From Kiloniellales bacterium (lineage in GTDB: Bacteria; Pseudomonadota; Alphaproteobacteria; Kiloniellales; JAKSBE01): a stretch of 7,190 bases of DNA. The stretch is from assembly GCA_030067055.1 (NCBI GenBank), contig JASJAL010000401.1:1-7190 (forward strand). The letters are read 5' to 3'. Under the pieces are notes generated by a model. The model was not told the DNA's origin. It did no database searches and saw only the letters and a list, made by a program, of their open reading frames with translations. Of this stretch, positions 1 to 5,490 are shown one piece after another. The position numbers were made by a program, and so were the translations under genes. Position 1 is the stretch's first letter. Each line of letters starts with the position of its first letter.

Positions 1-4
1 GACA

Positions 5-1051
5 CTAAGGAAACAGCGCGAGCTGGTCGAGGCCGGCGGTCTCGGGCTGGCCGGTCATGAGGTTCATGTTCTGGACGGCCTGGCCAGAGGCGCCCTTGAC
101 CAGGTTGTCCTCGACCGCGACCAGGACCGCATGACCGGGCCGGCGGTCGGCGAAGACCCCGAGCTGGCAGAGGTTGGTGCCGCGGACGTGGCGGGTCGCC
201 GGGGCGACGCCCTCGGGCAGCAGGGTGACGAAGGGCTCCTCGGCGTAGCGCTCCGACAGGATCTTGCGCAGGTCCTCCGCGCCGCCACCGTTCGCCAGCT
301 TTACGTAGATGGTCTCCAGGATGCCCCGGTTCATCGGCATGAGGTGGGGCGTGAAGTTGACCGTCACCGGGCGGCCGGCGGCGGCGGTCAGGCCCTGCTC
401 GATCTCCGGCGCGTGGCGGTGGCCGGCCAGGGCGTAGGCGTGGATGCCCTCGCCGACCTCGGCGTAGAGGCTGGCCTCCTTGGGGGCCCGGCCGGCGCCG
501 GTGACCCCGGACTTGGCGTCGATGACGATCTGGTCGGTCTCGATGGCGCCGGCCTCGATCAGCGGCACCAGGGCGAGCTGGCAGGGCGTCGGGTAGCAGC
601 CAGGGTTGGCGACCAGCCGGGCCTTCGCGACCGCCTCGCGGGCCAGCTCGGTCAGTCCGTAGACCGCCTCTTTCTGAAGGTCGGGCGCCTGGTGCTCGCG
701 GCCGTACCACTGGGCGTAGGTCGCGGGGTCGACGAGCCGGAAGTCGGCCGAGAGGTCGACCACCTTGAGGTCGGACGGCAGGGCGGCGATGACCTCCTGC
801 GTCGTGCCGTGCGGCAGGGCGCAGAAGACCATGTCGAGGGCCGAGAAGTCGGCCTCCTCGATCTTGACCAGGCGCGGCAGCCCTTGACCGGCGAGCTGCG
901 GGAAGACCTCGGCGATGTCCTTGCCGGCCTGGCGCTCGGCGGTCAGCAAGCGGATCTCCGCCGCCGGGTGGCGCAGCAGCAGGCGCAGCAGCTCCGCGCC
1001 CGTGTAGCCCGATGCCCCGAGAATGCCGATCCGTATCGCGTTGCCTGTCAT
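5..1051 (-). CDS. argC: N-acetyl-gamma-glutamyl-phosphate reductase (ArgC)
   Basis: This enzyme makes N-acetylglutamate semialdehyde by NADPH-dependent reduction of N-acetylglutamyl phosphate, the third step of arginine synthesis in the cytoplasm. The 348-residue product has the usual length of the long ArgC type. Visible landmarks are the nucleotide-binding loop GASGYTGAELL at residues 12-22, the catalytic cysteine in ANPGCYPT (Cys152), the substrate-side GHRHAPEIEQ (His211, His213), and the conserved MPMNRGIL and KGASGQAVQNMN segments near the C-terminus. I chose the ATG at 1051 because homologues begin just before the RIGILGASGYTG strand and an AAAGG stands about 10 bases upstream. The frame stays open to a TTG at 1132, but that 27-residue extension is Arg/Pro-rich and unlike the family. 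The gene lies downstream of rplM-rpsI on the same strand, but a terminator and an opposing gene lie between, so it probably has its own promoter. Confidence 0.96.
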   Translation of the reverse strand: MTGNAIRIGILGASGYTGAELLRLLLRHPAAEIRLLTAERQAGKDIAEVFPQLAGQGLPRLVKIEEADFSALDMVFCALPHGTTQEVIAALPSDLKVVDLSADFRLVDPATYAQWYGREHQAPDLQKEAVYGLTELAREAVAKARLVANPGCYPTPCQLALVPLIEAGAIETDQIVIDAKSGVTGAGRAPKEASLYAEVGEGIHAYALAGHRHAPEIEQGLTAAAGRPVTVNFTPHLMPMNRGILETIYVKLANGGGAEDLRKILSERYAEEPFVTLLPEGVAPATRHVRGTNLCQLGVFADRRPGHAVLVAVEDNLVKGASGQAVQNMNLMTGQPETAGLDQLALFP

Positions 1052-1425
1052 CTCTACTCTGCCTTTCAACGGCCGCGGCCTGGGCCTTACGCCCCACCCG
1101 GCCATTTTGATCCTGGGATCCGAAAACACCAAGGGCGCCGCAAAGGGCGCCCGGTCGTCTTTCGATCCGCTGTCCCCTCCCGGCTCCGGCGCTCTGCCGG
1201 CCCGAGGGAAAACGACGAAAAGAGAATCGTTTACCGCCTCAGGCTGAGCGCTCCCGTGAAGATCTCTCGTCGTCGCATGGCCGGCGGCCTCCGTTCCGTG
1301 GTCGCCCTAGGAATAGCGGCTTCCCGGGCGCGGGGCAACCGCGCTGGCGGCGCCGGCCGCGGCCGCCTCACAATACCGCCATGTTCTCTTGCGATCAGGG
1401 TGTCCTGGTGGCGGAGGGACAGGGC
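1052..1425. other. Divergent intergenic region between argC and the DUF4846 gene
   Basis: These 374 bases separate two divergently transcribed genes and should hold both promoters. Apart from the hairpin at 1120-1152 and a small GATCC-TG-GGATC inverted repeat at 1109-1120, I found no convincing sigma-70 promoter on either strand. Frames that stay open here give Arg/Pro/Gly-rich translations typical of GC-rich non-coding sequence. Confidence 0.5.
1120..1152 (-). terminator. Terminator-like hairpin in the argC upstream region
   Basis: Read on the minus strand, a 7-bp perfect stem (GGGCGCC at 1152-1146 with GGCGCCC at 1139-1133) and a 6-base loop are followed by TTGGTGTTTT, an imperfect U-tract. 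It ends about 70 bases before the argC start codon. It could stop read-through arriving from the opposite side of the DUF4846 gene, or act as an attenuator in the argC leader. The plus strand has no comparable U-tract. The stem is clear but the function is inferred. Confidence 0.4.
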
Positions 1426-2307
1426 ATGCGGCAGAGGATCGGAATCTCCATCAATTTCGTGGCGATCGCGGCGCTTGCGATCGCGGCCATGCCGGCCCTC
1501 GCCACGCCGCAGGATTCGCTCTACGGCTGGCTCGAGCAGGTGCCGAACCGGCGCATTGCAAGCGCCTTCGCGCCGCCGGCCGGCTTCACCCGCGGCGTGG
1601 AGGCCGACGGGAGCTACGGCGACTGGCTCCGCCATCTGCCCCTGGCGCCTCCAGGCACGCCCGTGCGCAACCACGACGGCAGCGACAAGGTCAACCAGGC
1701 CTCGGCCGCCGCAGTGATCGCGATCGACGTCGGCCGGCGGGACCTGCAGCAGTGCGCCGACGCCGTCATGCGGCTGCGCGCCGAATACCTGCGTGCGGCC
1801 GGTCGGGCGGCGGACCTGAGCTTCAAGTTCACCAGCGGCCACGGCTTTTCCTATGGCCAATGGCTCGCCGGACAGCGGCCGCGGGTCCGGGGCAGTCGGG
1901 TCGGCTGGACCCGGGGCCCTGCAGTCGCCGATAGCCGCCGCCAGTTCCGGGCTTGGCTGGACGTCATCTTCACCTATGCAGGCACCTGGTCCATGGTCCG
2001 GGACTCGGCGCCGGTCCCTTCGGTTTCGGAGCTGCGGATCGGCGACGTTGTGATCCAGGGCGGATTTCCTGGCCACGCCCTGCTGGTCGTCGACCTGGCC
2101 CGCAACGCGGCCGGCGAGACTGCCGTCCTGCTGGCCCAGAGCTACATGCCGGCACAGAGCGTTCACGTGGTGGTCAACCCGGCCGACCCGAAGGGTGGCG
2201 CCTGGTACCGCCTGGACGAAGGCCGGCCCATCCGGACCCCGGACTGGCACCGCCCCTTCTCAACCAGAGATTTCCGGCGCCTGCCCGAAAGCGCGCCGGC
2301 CAGCTGA
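1426..2307 (+). CDS. Secreted DUF4846 family protein
   Basis: This is a 293-residue exported protein of unknown function. Residues 1-26 form a Sec signal peptide: MRQR, a hydrophobic stretch, then a likely cleavage after PALA before TPQD. The mature part matches my memory of DUF4846 proteins: SYGDWLRHLPL (63-73), HDGSDKVNQ (83-91), an IDVGRRDLQQCADAVMRLRA block (100-119), the TYAGT segment (183-187), GDVVIQGGFPGHALLVVD (206-223), LLAQSYMPAQ (235-244) and TPDWH (271-275). The single cysteine of the mature protein (Cys110) starts a helix, and His217 lies in a GD-x(9)-H strand, an arrangement reminiscent of papain-like NlpC/P60 enzymes. I infer a possible cell-envelope cysteine hydrolase, but this is unproven. 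The ATG at 1426 is preferred over the one at 1381 because GGAGGG (1413-1418) lies 7 bases upstream and the signal peptide then begins correctly. The gene stands alone, convergent with rpsI. Confidence 0.87.
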   Translation: MRQRIGISINFVAIAALAIAAMPALATPQDSLYGWLEQVPNRRIASAFAPPAGFTRGVEADGSYGDWLRHLPLAPPGTPVRNHDGSDKVNQASAAAVIAIDVGRRDLQQCADAVMRLRAEYLRAAGRAADLSFKFTSGHGFSYGQWLAGQRPRVRGSRVGWTRGPAVADSRRQFRAWLDVIFTYAGTWSMVRDSAPVPSVSELRIGDVVIQGGFPGHALLVVDLARNAAGETAVLLAQSYMPAQSVHVVVNPADPKGGAWYRLDEGRPIRTPDWHRPFSTRDFRRLPESAPAS

Positions 2308-2311
2308 CCCG

Positions 2312-2345
2312 CAAAGAAAAAGGGCCCGCCGGTCGGCGGGCCCTT
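2312..2345 (-). terminator. Intrinsic terminator of the rplM-rpsI operon
   Basis: On the minus strand an 11-bp perfect stem (AAGGGCCCGCC with GGCGGGCCCTT, arms 2345-2335 and 2330-2320) with a 4-base loop runs directly into TTTTTCTTT (ending near 2312). It lies 28 bases after the rpsI stop codon. On the plus strand the same stem follows the DUF4846 stop at 2307 but lacks a T-tract, so it should mainly serve rpsI. Confidence 0.88.
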
Positions 2346-2372
2346 GCGGATGACCTGATTTGCCTGCCGCGC

Positions 2373-2870
2373 TCAGCGCTTGGAGAACTGGAAGCTGCGG
2401 CGGGCTTTGGCCTTGCCGTACTTCTTGCGCTCCACGACGCGGGAATCGCGGGTCAGGAAGCCGCCCCTCTTGAGCAGGGGCCGCAGAGCCGGCTCGAAGT
2501 TGACCAGGGCGCGCGAGATGCCGTGGCGCACCGCGCCGGCCTGTCCCGAGAGCCCGCCGCCGGAGACCGTGCACATGACGTCGTACTGTCCGGTCCGCTC
2601 GGCGACCAGGAAGGGCTGGTTGAGGATCATGCGCAGCACCGGCCGGGCGAAGTAGATCTCGACGTCGCGGCCGTTGACCGTGACCTTGCCGCCGCCGGGC
2701 TTGATCCAGACCCGGGCGACCGCGTCCTTGCGCTTGCCGGTCGCGTAAGCGCGGCCCTGGGCGTCCAGCTTGGGCTCGGCCGTGGCTGCTGCCTCCTCGG
2801 GGGTCGCGACGACGCCGGTCGCCGCGCCAAGGTCCTTGAGGTCCGTGACCGTCTGGGTTTCTTCGGCCAT
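2373..2870 (-). CDS. rpsI: 30S ribosomal protein S9
   Basis: S9 is a small-subunit protein in the head of the 30S ribosome, and its C-terminal tail reaches the P-site tRNA. The 165-residue product shows the S9 core from about residue 41: [18 protein letters not shown] (42-59), VNGRD (65-69), the [20 protein letters not shown] stretch (103-122), [12 protein letters not shown] (133-144), [13 protein letters not shown] (146-158), and the invariant terminal SKR. The first 35-40 residues are an Ala/Glu/Thr-rich extension absent from the roughly 130-residue E. coli protein. I recall similar extensions in alphaproteobacterial S9. The ATG at 2870 starts 4 bases after the rplM stop, so the pair is translationally close-coupled. 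A GAGGAG lies 11 bases upstream, inside the rplM end. A frame open to 3005 overlaps rplM and is not used. Confidence 0.97.
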   Translation of the reverse strand: MAEETQTVTDLKDLGAATGVVATPEEAAATAEPKLDAQGRAYATGKRKDAVARVWIKPGGGKVTVNGRDVEIYFARPVLRMILNQPFLVAERTGQYDVMCTVSGGGLSGQAGAVRHGISRALVNFEPALRPLLKRGGFLTRDSRVVERKKYGKAKARRSFQFSKR

Positions 2871-2874
2871 GGGC

Positions 2875-3348
2875 TTACGCGCTCCTCTTGTTCTTCGGGT
2901 TGCGCGCCGCGAGGTCCAGGGCCTCGGGCTGCTGCGCCTCGTGGGGATGGCTGGCGCCGGCGTAGATCTTGAGGTTCTTGAGCTGCTGGCGGCCCAGGGG
3001 CCCACGCGGGACCATGCGCTCGACCGCCTTCTCGATCACCCGCTCGGCGTGGGGGCCGTCCAGGATCTGGCGCATCGAGCGGTGCTTGATGCCGCCGGGA
3101 TAGCCGGTGTGCCAATAGAAGAGCTTGTCGTCCAGCTTGCGGCCGGTGAGCTTGACCTTCTCGGCGTTGATGACGATGACATGGTCGCCGCAGTCGACGT
3201 GGGGGGTGTAGCTCGTCTTGTGCTTGCCGCGCAGGATGTTGGCGACCTGCGTGGCAAGGCGGCCGAGCACGACGCCCTCGGCGTCGATCAGCACCCACTT
3301 CTTGTCGACCTCGGCCGGTTTGGCTGAATAGGTCTTCATTTCGGTCAT
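2875..3348 (-). CDS. rplM: 50S ribosomal protein L13
   Basis: L13 is an early-assembling large-subunit protein that binds 23S rRNA. The 157-residue product contains [10 protein letters not shown] (4-13), [10 protein letters not shown] (16-25), LGRLAT (28-33), the [19 protein letters not shown] core (39-57), [17 protein letters not shown] (59-75), [14 protein letters not shown] (77-90) and [20 protein letters not shown] (112-131). The C-terminal tail, rich in Glu, Pro and Lys, is somewhat longer than in E. coli (142 residues). Two starts are possible. The first ATG is at 3348; the second, at 3339, gives the canonical MKTYSAK N-terminus and has a weak GGATGA a few bases upstream. The difference is three residues. 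The gene is first in the operon with rpsI and has its own promoter and leader in 3349-3449. Confidence 0.96.
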   Translation of the reverse strand: MTEMKTYSAKPAEVDKKWVLIDAEGVVLGRLATQVANILRGKHKTSYTPHVDCGDHVIVINAEKVKLTGRKLDDKLFYWHTGYPGGIKHRSMRQILDGPHAERVIEKAVERMVPRGPLGRQQLKNLKIYAGASHPHEAQQPEALDLAARNPKNKRSA

Positions 3349-3377
3349 CCAATTGAAATAAATTAATCTTTTCGAAA

Positions 3378-3415
3378 GTCCCGGCCCGAACGGTGATCGC
3401 CTTCCGGGTCGGGAC
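3378..3415 (-). promoter_or_regulatory. Stem-loop at the 5' end of the predicted rplM leader
   Basis: Arms 3378-3388 (GTCCCGGCCCG) and 3405-3415 (CGGGTCGGGAC) are complementary over 11 positions with one imperfect pair. Between them, GGTGATCGCC (3392-3401) is itself nearly self-complementary. In rplM mRNA the imperfect pair would be A-C, and in a plus-strand RNA a G-U wobble. The predicted rplM transcription start (about 3414) coincides with the outer end of this hairpin, so the mRNA would begin with it, followed by an AU-rich stretch and the start codon. An autoregulatory or stabilising role is plausible, because ribosomal protein operons often have structured leaders. Confidence 0.45.
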
Positions 3416-3435
3416 GCGCGGTTTTAGGCCGCGCG
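3415..3435. repeat. Short GC-rich inverted repeat next to the rplM leader hairpin
   Basis: CGCGCGG (3415-3421) and CCGCGCG (3429-3435) form a perfect 7-bp inverted repeat around the loop TTTTAGG. It abuts the 3378-3415 hairpin and contains the proposed -10 box of rplM in its loop. It could be an operator, or a chance consequence of high GC content. Confidence 0.4.
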
Positions 3436-3449
3436 AGCAGTGCAGTCAA
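3421..3449 (-). promoter_or_regulatory. Predicted sigma-70 promoter of rplM-rpsI
   Basis: On the minus strand TTGACT (3449-3444), a 17-base spacer and TAAAAC (3426-3421) make a good housekeeping promoter, with 5 of 6 and 4 of 6 consensus matches. Transcription would start near 3414, giving a leader of about 66 bases before the rplM ATG at 3348. The -35 box lies inside the perfect palindrome GCAGT-CA-ACTGC (3442-3453), which could be a regulator site. Confidence 0.5.
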
Positions 3450-3661
3450 CTGCGAAATACCACTTTTCGCCAGTAGCTTGTGATCACGGTACTATAATAC
3501 CGCTGACCCAAGTCTATAACGTGTCAGCCAAAACATCGGATGGCTATGGATGGTCGGCCCACCCAATCTCTACAGACGTTATCGATCGGTTAAGGCTCCC
3601 GAGCTATCGGTATCCGAACAAGAGCGCGGGCTCGCCCCGATCCCGTGCAGGGAGACCCAGG
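3436..3661. other. Upstream region of the secreted-protein gene
   Basis: This part of the rplM/secreted-protein divergent region is visibly less GC-rich than the flanking genes and non-coding on both strands as far as I can see. It contains a run of small inverted repeats: 3442-3453; GCGAAA at 3452-3457 with TTTCGC at 3465-3470; 3487-3502; and GCTGAC at 3502-3507 with GTCAGC at 3523-3528. From about 3530 to 3648 I see no further signal before the ribosome binding site. Confidence 0.5.
3480..3502 (+). promoter_or_regulatory. TATAAT box within palindromes upstream of the 3662 gene
   Basis: A perfect -10 hexamer TATAAT (3493-3498) sits inside the inverted repeat CGGTA-CTATAA-TACCG (3487-3502) and just after the 8-bp palindrome GTGATCAC (3480-3487). 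No good -35 hexamer lies at normal spacing upstream, so the promoter may be activator-dependent or weak. Transcription from here would give a leader of about 155 bases before the ATG at 3662. Confidence 0.35.
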
Positions 3662-4915
3662 ATGGGACATTTGACCGTTCTGCGCCGCTGTTCGCTGGTC
3701 GCCGTGGCAGCGGGCTGCCTGACGCTGGGCTTCACGGGTGCCGGCCGTGCCCAGGCCTGCACCGAAGAAACCCAACCTCCGGCGAGCCTCGCCGCGCATC
3801 TGAACATGGCCGAGACCATCGTCTTGGCGCGCACCCTTTCGGCCCGGAGGCTCGCCGGCTACACCGCCGAACGCCTCGGCGCGACCGCCGTCGTGCAGTT
3901 CGAGACCCTCGAGGTGCTCTTCGGCACCGCCGAGGACTACTTCCATCTGCTGACCGCAAGCCCCTCCCTGATCGACCCGAAGGCTGCGCAGGCGGCCTCG
4001 CTCGACGACGGCATGGGCGGCCTGCCGCCGGACACTGACTTCAAGGGCCACCGCGATCCGGCATTCTGGGACCTCGGCCTTTCCCGCCCCGAGATCAGCG
4101 GCAGCGACACCTCGACTTCCTGCGGGCGCAGCAGTACGCCGCGCTTCTTCCAGGGCCACAGCTACCTGCTATTCATCTCCGCAAAGGGCGAAGCGTCGAA
4201 AGTGCTGCGCGACGATCCCATTGCCGAGAGCATCAACACACGGATCTACAGCGCGCCGCTCGACACCGCAGGCGGCTACCACCTCTTCGCCGAGCGGGTC
4301 GAGGCGCCGGGCGACCTCTGGCTGGCGGCCGTGAGGATGATGCTGTCCGAAACGCCGGTGTTCACGGCGGCGCGCGACCTCCTGGGCAATCCGCGCTGGC
4401 TGAAGAGGCTTGCAGAGATGCGCGAACCCGAGCGCGAGGCGCGGCCGGTCCCTCTTGCCCCAATCGACTATCTCGAGAGGATGCGCCGGGTCTCCCTCGT
4501 CGAGACCATCCCATGCGGTGACCTGCCCGCCGACGGCACAGCCTACGCTCGGGGAGACAGCAGGGTCTGCTTGAGGAAGCTACGGCAGCTGAAGGGCGAG
4601 GATCGGGACCTGCCGGCGAAGCTGGACTGGGCCCGGGAGCGGGACATCTCCAGAATTCGGATCGACATGCCCCAGCAGCTACTGGTCTACGAGTACGGCG
4701 ACATTGTCGCGCAAAGCCACCACGCCGAGGCTTTGGTCCAGGCCGGGATCGGCTGGAGCCGGCTCGGCCAAGCCGCGCCCGGCAGCTCGAGGTTCGGACG
4801 CATGCTGCCGATCGAGAAAGACAGCCTGGACTTCGCCGACGTCCTCTCGCGCTTCGACTTCTCGGCCAATCCCAGGATCCAGCTGAGCGATCTGACCGCG
4901 GCCCTCTCGCCCTAA
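3662..4915 (+). CDS. Secreted protein of unknown function, possible TIMP/netrin-like N-terminal domain
   Basis: I do not recognise a named family for this 417-residue protein. Residues 1-32 look like a Sec signal peptide: VLRRC, then a hydrophobic stretch to about 25, then GRAQA before Cys33. The mature protein would thus begin with cysteine, but AQAC is a poor lipobox. Residues 33-175 resemble bacterial TIMP/netrin-type domains: an N-terminal Cys, MAETIVLARTLSARR (49-63), VVQFETLEVLFG (77-88), then a Cys154-Gly followed by FFQGHSYLLFISA (162-174). Residues 265-417 form a second region with Cys285 and Cys303, a charged LRKLRQLKGEDRDL stretch (304-317) and no motif I know. The start at 3662 is supported by AGGGAG (3649-3654) 7 bases upstream and by the signal peptide. 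The frame is open back to 3440, but that part does not look coding. The stop interlocks with that of the thioesterase gene. Confidence 0.75.
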   Translation: MGHLTVLRRCSLVAVAAGCLTLGFTGAGRAQACTEETQPPASLAAHLNMAETIVLARTLSARRLAGYTAERLGATAVVQFETLEVLFGTAEDYFHLLTASPSLIDPKAAQAASLDDGMGGLPPDTDFKGHRDPAFWDLGLSRPEISGSDTSTSCGRSSTPRFFQGHSYLLFISAKGEASKVLRDDPIAESINTRIYSAPLDTAGGYHLFAERVEAPGDLWLAAVRMMLSETPVFTAARDLLGNPRWLKRLAEMREPEREARPVPLAPIDYLERMRRVSLVETIPCGDLPADGTAYARGDSRVCLRKLRQLKGEDRDLPAKLDWARERDISRIRIDMPQQLLVYEYGDIVAQSHHAEALVQAGIGWSRLGQAAPGSSRFGRMLPIEKDSLDFADVLSRFDFSANPRIQLSDLTAALSP

Positions 4916-5337
4916 CCCTGCGGCGGGATCGAGTAGGTCGCGGTCGCGTGGGCGACGGGGCCATCGCCCTGGTCCGCCTCGCTGAAGATCTCCACGTCGC
5001 CGTAGGCCAGACGCTTGCCGAGCTTGAGGATCCGCGCGTGGGCCAGCAGGTCGGCCGGGCCGGGCCGGCGCAGGAAGTTGCAGGTCAGGCTGGTGGTCAC
5101 CGCCATCTCGACCCGACCGATCAGGCTCAGGACCGCGACGAAGGCGGCGAAGTCGGCAAGGCCCATCATCGCCGGCCCCGAAATCGTGCCGCCGGGGCGC
5201 AGCAGGTCGCTCTTGTAGGGCAAGCGCACCTCCGCCGTGCCGCGGCCGATGTCATCGACCGTGGTGCCCAAGACCTTGGCAATGGGCAGCTCTCGCTCGC
5301 AAAGCGCCACGATCTCGTCCTTGGTGATCCTCGGCAT
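4912..5337 (-). CDS. PaaI-like hotdog-fold acyl-CoA thioesterase
   Basis: This cytoplasmic protein most likely hydrolyses acyl-CoA or aryl-CoA thioesters to free acid and CoA; the substrate cannot be told from sequence. Its 141 residues are typical for a single hotdog domain of the PaaI/4HBT superfamily. The central helix region LRPGGTISGPAMMGLADFAA (46-65) corresponds to the family's HGG...ALAD motif. The strands AVTTSLTCNFLRRP (79-92) and LLAHARILKLGKRLAYGDVE (97-116) and the ending VAHATATYSIP (128-138) complete the fold. The usual HGG histidine is replaced by RPGG, a variant I associate with alphaproteobacterial members. The ATG at 5337 is supported by AAGGAGG (5355-5349) 11 bases upstream. 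The gene is divergent from the crotonase/CoA-binding pair, and its stop overlaps that of the convergent secreted-protein gene by 4 bases. Confidence 0.9.
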   Translation of the reverse strand: MPRITKDEIVALCERELPIAKVLGTTVDDIGRGTAEVRLPYKSDLLRPGGTISGPAMMGLADFAAFVAVLSLIGRVEMAVTTSLTCNFLRRPGPADLLAHARILKLGKRLAYGDVEIFSEADQGDGPVAHATATYSIPPQG

Positions 5338-5490
5338 ACCGTCCTGGTCCTCCTTCTTCGCGCCCGACCTCGCTCAACGGCACTCTTTGCCCGGAACGCG
5401 CCGTCAAAGCAACGGCCGACGATTTCCCCCCCGGAATTTCGGCGCTATGCTGAAGCCACTTGGAGACATCGGGAAAAGACGAGGCGGGCC
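5338..5490. other. Divergent promoter region between thioesterase and crotonase genes
   Basis: These 153 bases must hold the start signals for both directions. On the plus strand TTTCCC (5423-5428), 17 bases and TATGCT (5446-5451) form a weak promoter candidate for the crotonase operon, with poor -35 agreement. I found nothing convincing for the thioesterase gene beyond its ribosome binding site at 5349-5355. Confidence 0.3.

Noticed and set aside
1052..1132. Longer start for argC at a TTG
   Set aside because: The added residues are Arg/Pro-rich, lack similarity to ArgC and overlap the hairpin tail. The ATG at 1051 fits homologues.
131..1717. Very long open frame (528 codons) on the plus strand
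   Set aside because: It lies mostly antisense to argC and then crosses the intergenic region. Its translation is Gly/Val/Leu/Arg-rich without any motif, the usual mirror of a GC-rich gene.
1231..2250. Minus-strand open frame of 339 codons
   Set aside because: It is antisense to the DUF4846 gene, which has a signal peptide, a strong ribosome binding site and recognised family motifs. The minus-strand translation resembles nothing.
3440..3661. 74-codon upstream extension of the secreted-protein gene
   Set aside because: It would bury the signal peptide in the middle of the protein, overlaps the promoter signals, and the ATG at 3662 has a good ribosome binding site.
3749..3763. Lipoprotein signal at Cys33 of the secreted protein
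   Set aside because: A cysteine follows the signal peptide, but the preceding residues A-Q-A do not fit the lipobox pattern. Ordinary cleavage is at least as likely.
4948..5490. Plus-strand open frame continuous with the crotonase gene
   Set aside because: This stretch is antisense to the thioesterase gene and has no crotonase features. The crotonase begins at 5491 behind a ribosome binding site.
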